Below, piece after piece: positions 34,547 through 45,600 of a DNA stretch of 64,000 bases; position 1 is the first letter of the stretch, and the number at the start of each line of letters is the position of its first letter. Under the pieces are notes generated by a model. The model made no database searches and was not told where the DNA came from. It worked only from the letters and a program-made list of their open reading frames with translations. The stretch spans positions 1-64,000 of the forward strand of contig RWJK01000888.1 of the NCBI GenBank assembly GCA_004335835.1, written 5' to 3'. Origin of the DNA: Scenedesmus sp. ARA3 (lineage: Eukaryota; Chlorophyta; Chlorophyceae; Sphaeropleales; Scenedesmaceae). Position numbers and translations under genes: made by a program.

Positions 34547-37500
34547 TCAGCTTGGGTCACCCATGATGGATGGCACCGCAGTCACGCGGACACGGGCTGT
34601 TGCACTGCCATTGTGCACTGATGCCTCCTCCATCTCCTTCATCAGGGCTGCCACTGCCATGGCACGCTCACCATGCTTGGACTTGTCAAGCCCCTCCAAC
34701 AACTCAAGGTCTGCCGGTGGTGACACGGGGTGCAACAGACATGGACAAGATGCATCAGATTAGGCAATCTGGCCTGGCAGGTTCCTTCCACAGGTGAAAG
34801 AACCCAGTGATGAGGGAGTGACAGAGCAGAGGCAGCGCTGCCATGCCGGCGTGATGCAGCGTCAGCTGCACCTCCCCTTCCTATCTTTGTTACGGCAAAA
34901 CAAGACGAGTGCATGATCGCTGTGAAGGCTATGCCCCATACGGCTGAGCAACCATCCTGTTCAATTTGTCAGCCAAGAGCCAACAGACTTCAGCTCCTGA
35001 GCTCACCTGACACCCGAAGTCTGATCAGCTTGTTAGTGAACCAGAGGATGGCCCATGTTGCAGCCAAGACGTAGGCAATGACACACACCAACACCAATAG
35101 GGTCACCCCCAGCTCGCTCCACTTCCCGTAGTACGCTCCGTCAACTCCAGCATCATTGACTGTCTTGGTGCTCAGCAGGCTGAACAGGATTGTGCCTGTT
35201 GTGCCGCCGACACCGTGGCAGGCAAACACATCCAGGGTGTCATCGATGTAGCGGCTGCCCCACTTTTCCATCAGCACCATCACGCCAGCAGACACGGCAG
35301 AGCCCACCATGCCGAAAATGAACGCAGCGCCGATGTTGACATAGCCTGCGTGGTCAGGCCAGAGGTTGGCGGTGACGACAAGGACTGCATGTTGTACATT
35401 GCTGTCACAATGCCAAAAGCTTTTGCATTGAGTGGAAGCAATGAGGTCCACAGCTGTTAGTAACCCACCCTCAGGCTAGCGTCAGCAAAGCAGTTGGTGC
35501 TCATTACCCCTGACAGATGGACAAAGTACTTGCCCAGCCACCACCCACCCACACACCCACACACAAACCCACACAACCAGCAATTACTTGCATTAGAGAG
35601 GTGTGAATCAGAAGCTGGGCACCTGTGGGTGAACTAAGACCAAGACTGAGTGCAGTAGTGATGTGCATCCCTACCTGCTGCTGGTGTGATGGTGACAAGG
35701 CCGATTACAGCGCCAATGCAGGCACCTGTAGCCCGCATCTTGTGGCCTTGGAGGGTATCCTGCACGCAAGACAGGACAAAAAGACGACAGCCACCACACA
35801 GCTGAGGGATTTCCTTAGGCGCAGGTTGGCTTTACCAGCCAAGCCAGCCAATTGGTTATGATTGCATGCCCACAAGCTGCCAAGTGGTTTGCCCCCGACG
35901 GTTGCACGACCACACAAGCCTCACTCATCATGATGGTGCTCAGCATGCGACTAATCCCCCTGCCCCTGCCAGCCACTTACGATGAGCATGAAAGTCAACA
36001 TGGCTGAGGCAGCGGCAGCGTTAGTGTTGAGCAGGGCCTGGCCCGCAATCACACCAGCACCCCCAGCACTGCCTGCATTGAACTGTGGCAGCAGCAAGCA
36101 AGGAAGGAAGCGAGGCAGCAAGCAAGGCTTGGATACGCGTCGGCCGCAGACATCATGTGCGTGTGCCGCACACATGGTATGTCACATCCGCAGCTCAGCC
36201 ACCGCGGGCCGTACTACGATGATCAAGATATCTCTCTCTACCAAGGACAAGGTACTTGCCCTCCTGCGCTTTTATGATACATACTGACTGTCCTTGCTGA
36301 GTGGCAATGGCTGATTGCAACTCATGTGTCCACATACCACTACATACAGTCACTGTCATTGGCAATTACGCAGGCTACTAGTACTGCACGAGTGCGTCAG
36401 CTGAAGCACTCACGAAGAGGCACCCTCTCCATGCAAACACAGTGCTGTGCTGTTGAGAATTCTCACTGGCCCAATGCTTGGGGCCGTTGCAAAGGGCAGC
36501 GGCTGTGCTCCATGTCAGTGACAGCCCTGTACAGCCCACTCACCCCGAACCAACCAAACCACAGAAGAGCTGTGCCGAGCATCACGATAGGCACGTTGGC
36601 AGGCTCCTTGACATGTTCAGAGCCGGAGCCCCCCTTTTCAGGTGCCACACTCTTTATGGAGCGCCCCAGGTACACGGCAGCCAGCGAAGCAGCGTAACCA
36701 CTGGTGATGTGCACCACCAGTCCACCTGCAACACATAAACACACAGCACTCAGGTGCACAGACCTCAGGCTGTGCTCGCCAGACCAGACAAAGATGTAGA
36801 TTGTTGGGTCCACGGGTACGGGAATCGCAGTCGGCTAACTTCTGGTGATGCCTGCGCTAAAACGGAACCTTCAACAGCTCAACGCCGAGGGCTTGCAGCG
36901 ACTTAGTGGCTGTGCTAGTGGCACTCATGATCATGAGTCACTGATCAGTCATCACTCATGAGTCACTGATCAGTCATCACTCATGAGTCACTGATCAGTC
37001 ATCACTCATGAGTCACTGATCAGTCATCACTCATGAGTCACTGATCAGTCATCACTCATGAGTCACTGATCAGTCATCACTCATGAGTCACTGATCAGTC
37101 ATCACTCATGAGTCACTGATCAGTCATCACTCATGAGTCACTGATCAGTGTCACTCACCGGCAAAGTCTAGCACACCCAGCTTCCTGATGAGACCTGTGG
37201 GATGCCACACCATGTGAGCCATGGGGCAGTACACGATGAGGTGCCACAGGCCGATGAAGATGCACAATGCGCTGGGGTTCACCCTGATGCAACAACACAA
37301 CAAGACGCAGGTCCAGGTCAGCAGGAACATCAAACCGTTTGGGGGCAGGTTGAGAACACAACTCTCGGGAGCAAGACCCATAACAATTGCGTGGTGCCCA
37401 TCAGAGAGCTGGGGCTGACTCAGAGGCTCTTCAAGCTATGCAACAGGCCCTGGAACACCATCAGCCTTGCTGCCCAGCCAAGCCCAGCTGGGCCTGCAGG

Positions 37501-39730
37501 CCCCTTGTCTGGCTGGCCAGTCGACTGGGAAACCGGGTCAGGGGAGCGACACTTCCCTGGATTTTATGAAAGGGGCAGGGAGCAAGCCTGATAACAAGCG
37601 GGCAGCAGGCTCAATGATGGGCGGGCAGCACGCCTTCTGCCTGTGCCGCAGAGGTGCCTCAACACCACTCCTGCCAGTCCCTTGCACAGTCACTAGCGGC
37701 TGAGACCATCACTCACCTATCTGCAATGGCCCCAATGATGAGAGCAGGGGTGATCACAGCAAACATCAGTTGGAACATGAAGAAGACAGTCATGGGTATT
37801 GTTGCCGCCAGGTTGGCCAGGGGGGCCGCCCCCACCCCAAACATAAGACCGCCCAACTTTGATGGATCACCAATGACGCCATTGCTGTATTCAGCGGTAT
37901 CGCCAAAGGCAAGGCCAAAGCTGTGACGCAGCCACAACAGGGTGGACAAGCAGGGCAGTAGAACACATCAATCGACCTTGCAGCAAGCGTGTCATGCTGC
38001 AACATGCAGCGCGGTGATGTGGCTGTGGCTTTGCTCACTCCCGGCAGTGTTGCAGACAGCAAGATGCATACGAGTGGTTGTGTAGCGCACAGCAGGCACT
38101 GCCCAACAGGATCCTCACAGCTACAGGTGGGTGTTTGCTTCACAGGAGTGGACACACTGGGTGTCAGCGCCCAAGTGAGACACAGCCGCTCACCCAATGA
38201 TGCTCCACAGAATGGGCACAATTGCCAGAGGAATGAACGCCTGCACAGTGATGGAGAGAGGGCACATGGTGCAGCACACATGACACGAGTCAGTTGTCCT
38301 CAGGCAGACTACTGACCCAGTGATCACTATCATGATGGTCAGGCGCTAGCATGCATTGCTATTGGCCAATCATCATCACTGCAAGCAGTGTGAGGACAAC
38401 CAGGTAGTGAAGGAGTGGTTGCAAGAACTGCGCCGCCATGCAGACAAACAATGCCGAGCCTGATTGCTTGAGGCCGCAGCAGTGTGATGCACGTCAACGA
38501 GGCCGTGCTGGGTCAGTCTGTGATACAGGACATGTACAATACTACAGCAGTGTTGCTGGTCTTGCATGCCAGGCCGGGCATACCTGCATGATTGTTGAGA
38601 CGAAGTTCTTGTGTTGGGCAAGGCCTGCAAAGAAACACAGCCAGCTCAGAAAGCAGTTCAAACGTCACAGGCACCTGTGACACCGGTGTTTGTGACGCCT
38701 ACGCCCATGTTGTTGACTGTGGACAAGAGCAGAGTCTGGCAGATTCAGGACAAAGCTTGCTGCCGTCTGTCACAGACCCACAAGCAGCTGCTTGGCTGTG
38801 CCGTTCCCAACCGTAGTATCTACGCAACAAGTAGTACATCAACCCTCATTGCGCCATTTGCTGTCTGTGTTGGGCTGAAGAGTGCCTGAATGCTGTGGGC
38901 TGCAGGTAGGTAATCATTTCTGGTGCATAGAGGCTGCATGCATGAATGCGGATGGGGCACAGTCAGGCAGTACATGCTGACACACCCGCACAAGCACCAG
39001 ACACATGCTGACACAAGCACCCAGTATGCTCTACCTCCCAGCTTACCTCCGTAAAAGAAGGCCACACCTGCGCAGCACACATCAATGTGTCAAGAGTTGA
39101 ACGGTGTGCGATTGATTGCAAAGCAATATTGTTTTTGAGGCAGTGCCAGGCACGGACGATACCCACTCCTGGCAACACAAAAGCCATGTGAGTATGCCCA
39201 AGTACGTGGTTGGTGGCGTGTCAAGAAAACTTATGAGAACAACAGGATTGGCACCCTCTGCATGTGGGGGTGGTCAAGGCTCTAGAGAGATCTCACAGCC
39301 ATGTGTCAGGGTCCCAGAACACGTGACTAGGGGTGCTCCAGACCTACCAGGCGTCATAATCAAGACGGCAGCGGTGGAAATCAGCAACCAGGCGGTGTCA
39401 CCGCTGTTGATGGCCTCAAGCTCTGTCTCCTGACCAATGCCCTTGACAGGATCCTTGGGTGCGGCCACACACCTGGCCAGCACAAACAGTAGCAGCAACT
39501 TTCAGTGTGACACTTCAGGAACAACAGAAGCCTGCTGTGCATCCGGAGCTGGGAGGCGAAGCAGCCAACAAAGTCAAGGCAGTACAGCAGCTGTCAAGTC
39601 AAACCACGTGCACGTGCATCACATGGCTCCACGGGGCTCACATGGCCACGAACATGGCGAACAAACATCCCAAAAGGCATCCCACTAGCACTTTGGTGAC
39701 CGTCGGGCTTGCTTTATCGAGGACGCCCAT
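34547..39730 (-). CDS. AMT1-family ammonium transporter
   Basis: Polytopic membrane protein importing ammonium, expected as a trimer in the plasma membrane. Twelve exons: 39730-39642, 39472-39348, 39067-39047, 38624-38584, 38240-38194, 37920-37717, 37283-37159, 36725-36544, 36082-35981, 35759-35675, 35345-35007 and 34710-34547. They sum to 507 codons plus stop. Signature segments: GDTAWLLISTAAVLIMTPGV, AFFYGG, GLAQHKNFVSTIMQ, FGLAFGDTAEYSNG, YCPMAHMVW (first pore His), LGVLDFAGG, LVTITPAAG, DVFACHGVGG (second pore His) and the cytosolic tail LELLEGLDKSKHGERA, which resembles the trans-regulating C-terminus of AMT1 proteins. The first exon encodes an extra hydrophobic stretch (VLVGCLLGCLFAMFVAM), possibly a cleaved signal. 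Three exons are under 50 nt. Intron 7 carries a 25-bp minisatellite. Confidence 0.95.
36931..37150. repeat. 25-bp minisatellite, nine units, in an AMT intron
   Basis: Nine TGAGTCA-containing units of 25 bp, almost without mismatch, fill about half of the intron between AMT exons 7 and 8 and begin within about ten bases of the exon 7 donor. Each unit contains two perfect 10-bp palindromes, ACTGATCAGT and ACTCATGAGT. The near-identity of units suggests recent expansion. Confidence 0.97.
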
Positions 39731-41102
39731 GGTACTGCTCGTCAGGGCAACAGTTCTGTACTTCCTGTTCGTTCTATAATGCAGGGGTGGGAGTGCCTGC
39801 TGATGCCTGAGTGGAGCCAAAAAACGAGTCAAACGCGTGTCAGTGCCGGGCTTAGCCCCAACAACACGGTGTGGTGACTGGTTGCTGGTTGCTTATTGCT
39901 GTGGTTCTCACTACAGTAAAAATATTCTCAAAAATCTACCTTATTCTGATTGGAAGATTCCAAAGTGATACTACGGCGGTGATGGTACTGCTGTATCTCA
40001 GGGGGAGCCCGCAGCTTTGGTCTATCTTCACTGGCTGGGGATAAAAAGCAACTGGAATTGACGGACTTGCGCGGGTGGTTTCTATCGCGCAAACAACGAA
40101 GGAAAGACTGGGTACAATTACTTCTACCCCCCGAGCGGATTAGCGGCTCGCTGGGCTAGTGCCTGGGGGCGGGTTCAGTCCCGAAAGTGTATTGTATTGT
40201 ATTGTATTCACTGACAGTCAATCATTGTTTCACTGATTTCTGTCAGGTATCAGGCTATAAATTGTTGTAGTCAAAATAAAGAGACGCCCGTTCAGTGCCA
40301 CGCTCAGCGTTGGGCTGACATGAACTTGCAAGCCTTGACTCAAGGTCACCAGTCACCGGGTGCCCGGCACCTCGCTGGGCCAGCGCTGGCCAGCTGGCCT
40401 GCAGGTCACCTGCTACGTAGCATGTTGCGATGTCCTTCCTCTCAGACCCTGATGTTCACAACAGAGCACTGTCTTTGGACTAGTTGACTTGGATATGGTG
40501 TGACTAGTCAGTACTGCTTGTTTACTTGTCAACGGGTTTGGGTTTGACGTCATGGCCCATGAAAGTTTGATGGCCCATGAAAGTTTGCTGTGTGTTTTTG
40601 GCGTGGTGGTGCAGGTGTGGGTTGCTGTCCTTTGACTAGGACTTCTACAACCCTGCCCGTCAAGATGCATGGCATGTCACGGCTGCGCGGTGCCCCGAGC
40701 TTGCACCTGGGCCGTGCTCAGCAAGCTGCCACACATGTGGCCACCAGCTAGGTATGTAGAGAGTCAGGTGTCACAGATTTTTTTACTTGTAGCGGTTACT
40801 AGAGAAACGAAATCCTATTGCAGCCTGAGGTGTCACTGATACATGATTCAAGATTTCTGCCTCAGCTGCAATCGTACAGCTGATTGTAGATGCCTCGGAA
40901 TGCGATGTGCTGTACCGGTACGAGTGCGCATCCCAATGTACCAGCACACATCAGCAGTTACACCACTTACCAACTAGCAGGCCACTTGCAGGAACACTTC
41001 CAATGTGCAGAGAGAAATAACACATTCCGCATTGCTTGAAGGTGCGCAGCTGTGCATGACCAGCGTCCTTCGGGATCCTGGCTTTGTCTAGAATTCGTCA
41101 TT
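39731..41102. other. AMT upstream region with a possible retroelement end
   Basis: Contains the AMT promoter. At 40190-40210 a (GTATT)n run follows a GGTTCAGTCCC-like box, and 40211-40246 has 7-bp inverted arms CTGACAG/CTGTCAG. A 17-bp unit (ATGGCCCATGAAAGTTT) is tandemly doubled near 40550-40585. No gene was recognised. Confidence 0.5.
40110..40210 (+). mobile_element. Possible 3' end of a LINE/SINE-like retroelement
   Basis: A short stretch with a T-arm/B-box-like GGTTCAGTCCC about 15 bp before a pentanucleotide (GTATT) tail of about four units. Many non-LTR elements and their SINE partners end in such simple-repeat tails. No reverse transcriptase sequence, target-site duplication or convincing A box is visible, so this is weak. 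Confidence 0.25.
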
Positions 41103-41897
41103 TTACACAACTTGAACAGAGCAGGGACCACTGTGCATCACATGCCATGCACGGTGCAATCTTTGATGCCCAACAGCAGCACCCTCCTTGGCAAAACATG
41201 CAATGATCATGCTGACACCGCACACCCTGGATAAGGAAAGGGCAGACGCCATTTGCCATGCCAAACATATAACAGCACATGGTGCTCTCGCTACTGCTGC
41301 TGCCGCTGCTGAACATGCACACGGTTTGCTGCCCCTGCACACCAAACAAGCAGCAACTGCTGCTAGTAGAGGCCTACAACAGCACCAAACTGCTGCCAGC
41401 TTCTGGTCGTGTTGCCAACGCTGCTGCACCCCCTGCTGCTGCGAACAATTGCTGCTGCTGCACCACCCTGCGATCATTCCTACTGCTGCACGCTTCTGCT
41501 GCTTGGTGCCTGCTTGCTGCTTGCCTGCGCCGTGGTGCTTGCTGCCCTTATCCACACTGCTGGTGATGAGGCCAGTGAACACCAGGCCCACTGCCCACCA
41601 CTGCTGCGGCAGCAGCGGGTTGGCATTGAGTGCCAAGCTGCCCAGGATGTTGAAGAACTTGCGCGTGGTGCAGATCAGCGTGTTGACCAGCGAAACAAAC
41701 TGCTTGATGGTGAAGAAGATGAACAGCTGCCCCACCGCGTTGCACAGGCAGAATAGCACAACGTCCCACGCTGCTGTTGTGTGCATGGTCAGGAACAGCA
41801 GCAGCTGCTGCCCCACGCCAGACACCGCCAGGTACAGCCCGTTGAACAGCGCGCACCAGAAGTTCATCCAACACATCATGTGGATGGCGCCGCCCTG
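41103..41897 (-). pseudogene. 5'-truncated, stop-loss copy of the SLC35B1-type transporter
   Basis: The minus-strand frame from about 41897 matches the last roughly 125 residues of the intact gene at 50579-51592 (HMMCWMNFWCALFNGLYLAV, FFTIKQF, NANPLLPQQWWAVGL, GSKHHGAG) with scattered substitutions. Homology continues through the parent's 3' flank to about 41140. It stops abruptly at the 5' side at about 41886. There an AG (TGTTCGCAG) directly precedes the homologous segment and could act as a splice acceptor. The parent's TAG stop is AAG here, so the frame stays open for about 120 further codons to 41103. The membrane segments for the N-terminal half are missing. It could be a dead duplicate or a young chimeric exon; I favour a pseudogene. 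Confidence 0.75.
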
Positions 41898-41997
41898 CGA
41901 ACACAGAGTACGAGCGGCAGCACGGCTGGCAGCCTGCTACAAGCTCGTGCTGCTGTCACTACTCGCCAAGCAACCTGTGAAAGCAACCACGCCTTAA

Positions 41998-42678
41998 GCT
42001 GCCAACCTCATTGCCACCCCAAGCGTCATCCAGGTCTGACCTACAGCGTTGCGAGGTCGAGGCTAGGTGCTCTCCTTTTACCAGGGTTCATGCGATTCGC
42101 TGCATATAAACCACCTGCAGTGCTTTCTGCGGTGTAGTCCTGCCTGGTAACATTATCATGTGATGTAGTACGAATGGTTCAATGATGTGCCATGATAGTG
42201 CACAGCGCGTCAGCAAACACTCGGCAGCACATCTAGCACGGCCCAAAAGGCACAGGTGCAGTCATCCGTCATAATCATCACCAAAGATTGGCACAATGTT
42301 GACGTACACCGCTGCGTGATGACTTCTACAAAAAAAGTTTTTAACTCTGTTGGTCCATACACTTCTATATAGAGTATATTGCAAAGTACAATCTGCATTT
42401 TTGTGCCCGATCCTGGAGGGACTATGCTTCGCTGCCCTACTAGCAGCCTGCAGCCGCCACTGACAACCACGCCGCAGCACCAACTAGACCAGCTGAAACA
42501 CAACAGCAGAGACGGCTGCCCTGAGCTGATGGTGTAGCTGAATACCAGCCTCCCGCACAAACATCCCAGAGTGCTTCGCATGCAGCTGTGTGCTGGTACC
42601 TGGCATGCATTGCTTGTTGCACCTGCCGCTGGCCATTGCAGCACTACCGTACCGTGTATTGTGACAATACAACGCCAG
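41998..42678. other. Region between the transporter relic and the WSC/papain gene
   Basis: Mostly the 3' side of the WSC/papain gene. It includes AT-richer sequence near 42320-42420. No coding sequence, TGTAA on the minus strand or repeat family was recognised. Confidence 0.4.
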
Positions 42679-45600
42679 CTAGGTGCTGCAGACTGTTTCG
42701 TTGTCGATGGAAACCCTCTTGGGAAAGTCAACAGGACACGCCACGTACAACGGTGGCGGCAAAGCATCCAGCTTCAGGCAGGCAACGAGCTCATCATCAT
42801 CAAGGCCTGGCGTGGTGTAGGCACCGAACACGGCTGGCTGCACATCGATGCCTGATGACGTGGAATAGCAGGCGGACGTCTTGGTGCACAGCTCAAGTCT
42901 CATGGCTGTTGGTCTTTCTACAGAGGCTGAATATGACATGAACGCCACGTAGCCTGCTGGGCAGCGCCTCGCGGTGTCTGACACGCACCCGAGCACCTCA
43001 TCCAAGTAGTCGATGCTGCTGAGGAAAGAGCTGCCTGGATTCGTCGAGCCGATGGGCCCGAGATTGTTGTATGACTTGCATGTCCTGTACATGTTGCCAA
43101 GGCATTTGCGGTCTTGTCTTACTGGCGGTGTGTTCGCTAGCCTGGGCTTGATCCCTCCGACAGGGCGGGCAGCTGAGTACGTTGTGCCGACATCTGCCAG
43201 TGTCACTGTGAAGCCAGGCGTGGTGCAGGACTGCTGTTGCTGGCACCTGTGCCTTCGGATTGGACTGCCGCTGTACACCGGCAAGTACTTGGAAGGACAT
43301 GGTGTTGCATCCGTGATGCACGATTTGATTGCCCCTGCCTGTGTTGCTACCGATGTCGGGTACTTCATTAGACAACTGGATGCCACAGCATTTGCTGACA
43401 GGCACTCGCGCAGCAGGCTGCCATGCATGGCCGGAATGGTGAAGGGGGCCTTTGTGCAGGCACAACTGCCGTTTGCAGCGGCTGTGCTGTAAGGGACGTC
43501 AGCGCAAGGCACCTGCAAATATGCAGCACGCACACATTCAGGTTGTGCCGGCATGTGCACATGTACTTGCTGCAACAAACAGCATGTTGCTGTAGTACTA
43601 GTACTAGCTAGTGCTGGCAGCAGCAATACTATACCAATACCTATGCCGGCAAACACAACCACCGATGCAAAGCGGCTTCAGCAGGTTGTGGTTACATCCA
43701 GCAGGTGCGCCAGGCGTCAGCTGTCCACTGCAATTCTGTTGCTGAACACAGTGTGGATTCATTCACCCGCTGGTGCCTTTGCATGCATGAGGCAGGTAGC
43801 TTACAGGTCTGGGTGGCAGGGGCACAAGGCCGGCCACCATCTCATACGTCTGCCCACAGAGTTTGAATGGTCCCTTGCTGGCTGCTGACAGCGAGGGGAG
43901 CCCCAGGTTGGCTGCTACAATGTCGCCAAGGATCACCGCTTCGTTGAGCCACGTGGCAGCCTTGCCAGCCTCGTAAGCTGCAAGCGACAAACTGTACAAA
44001 TCGTCCACCAGCTTGACGAGGCGCATTGGCTGCTGTGCTGTAAACAGCAGACAGTTGGTGTCCTGCTTGTCATAGCTCAGCCCTTGCTTGAGCATGACTG
44101 TCACAGCGTCTTTCACTGCTGACCGGTCTGGTCTAAACTGCAGCCCGTAAGCAGGGTGGCGGTCAATGATGCCTGCAGCACCATACGCAATCCTCACACT
44201 ACCAGCAAGGCCCCAGCGGGGACCCCAGCTGTTCTTGCAGACCCAGTAGCCTTTGGCAGGTGGGCCACGCACAGCGTCTGATGTAGTCAAAATGTCTTTC
44301 CACCTGCAAAGGCAGTTGCGCACGCACAGCTGATGTCAATCAAGTATATTCTGATCAGATATACAGGACGTACTGCATTGCATAATTCAACAGACAGCTA
44401 GCACTTGCCGAGCAGTCTCACCCGTAACAGAAGAGCGCATGCCCATTGCCAGGCTGGCCTTGCTGCAGGGTGGGTGGGTCTGTGTATATGGTGCCCTGCG
44501 CACCCCCTGAAGGCGAGTTGTTGGGGTAGTTGGCAAATTCGTCTGGTATGTCAACGGAAGCCATGACACCACCATTCAACACGACCTGGCGCTTGACCTG
44601 TGCTTCTGTCTCGAGGGGGTTGCCATCAGCCGCCATGCTCATCGTGGCATCTGCAAGCAGCATGCGCGGCAACAGCACAATCACTGCAGCATCATTTTTG
44701 AATCTAAATTGTTTGGTGCATGCAGTCTGGCCAAGTGTCGCGCAACCAAAGGCTTGTTACTAGCCGCCACACAACAACGCCTGCTGCAACCGTTACCGCA
44801 AAGAAGTGCCACAGCTGCAGCTGAAGTTCACCGCAGCACTTCACTCCATGTGTCATGAAAATGGCTCTTACTTCGTGGTAGCACAGATGGACACTTCTTG
44901 TCAATCACTTGACACTCCCCATTGGCAGGTATGCCGGTGTACTTGTAGCAGTTGCGGGATGCCCACTTGGTGACCTTCTGCCCTGCCACATTCTCCAATA
45001 TGGTGCGGAAGGACGCGCCGGACACACAGCCCACCTTAGGGTCCAACCTGTTGAGGGCGTGATATGAAAAGTGTTAGAGGCAACCTGATATGTTTTTTGG
45101 CCGCTGACAAGCGCTGTCGTGCTTGAGTAAACGGCTGTAGGTACCTTGCACACCAGCATGCACCATCTGCAGTGTAAAATCGCCTCAACTTGTATGACTG
45201 TTAGCAAGCGGGCAGGACTGCACAGCAGATTATGTGCTAGCTTCTGTCATGAGAGGAACAAAACCTATTTGCAAAGCACAGTGTGATCCGTGCCATCTTC
45301 CCACCTGCAGAAGCTGAGGTCCTGTTCAGACAGGCTGATCTTGTGCCAGTTCCAGTTCATGTAGGCAGCAATGGCAGCCTCGGCTGCTGCCGTGGCAGCA
45401 AATGCAGCACAGCTGCTGCAGCTCCGCTGATCCTGCACGTCCCAAGCGGTCATGGCATGCAAGCACAACAGTAGTATGCCTCCACAACTGGGGTTCACGC
45501 CATGCGAACAGTGCAGCAACATCACGCAAGCTCACCAATTGCAAATCATACGTTTGCAGCACTTGAGGTGGCTGAGTGTAGCTGAAATGCATGTATGACA

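Noticed and set aside
36931..37150. CRISPR-like array
   Set aside because: Units are contiguous 25-bp repeats without unique spacers and lie in a nuclear gene intron.
40110..40185. tRNA gene
   Set aside because: A T-arm-like box is present, but I could not fold acceptor, D and anticodon arms around it.
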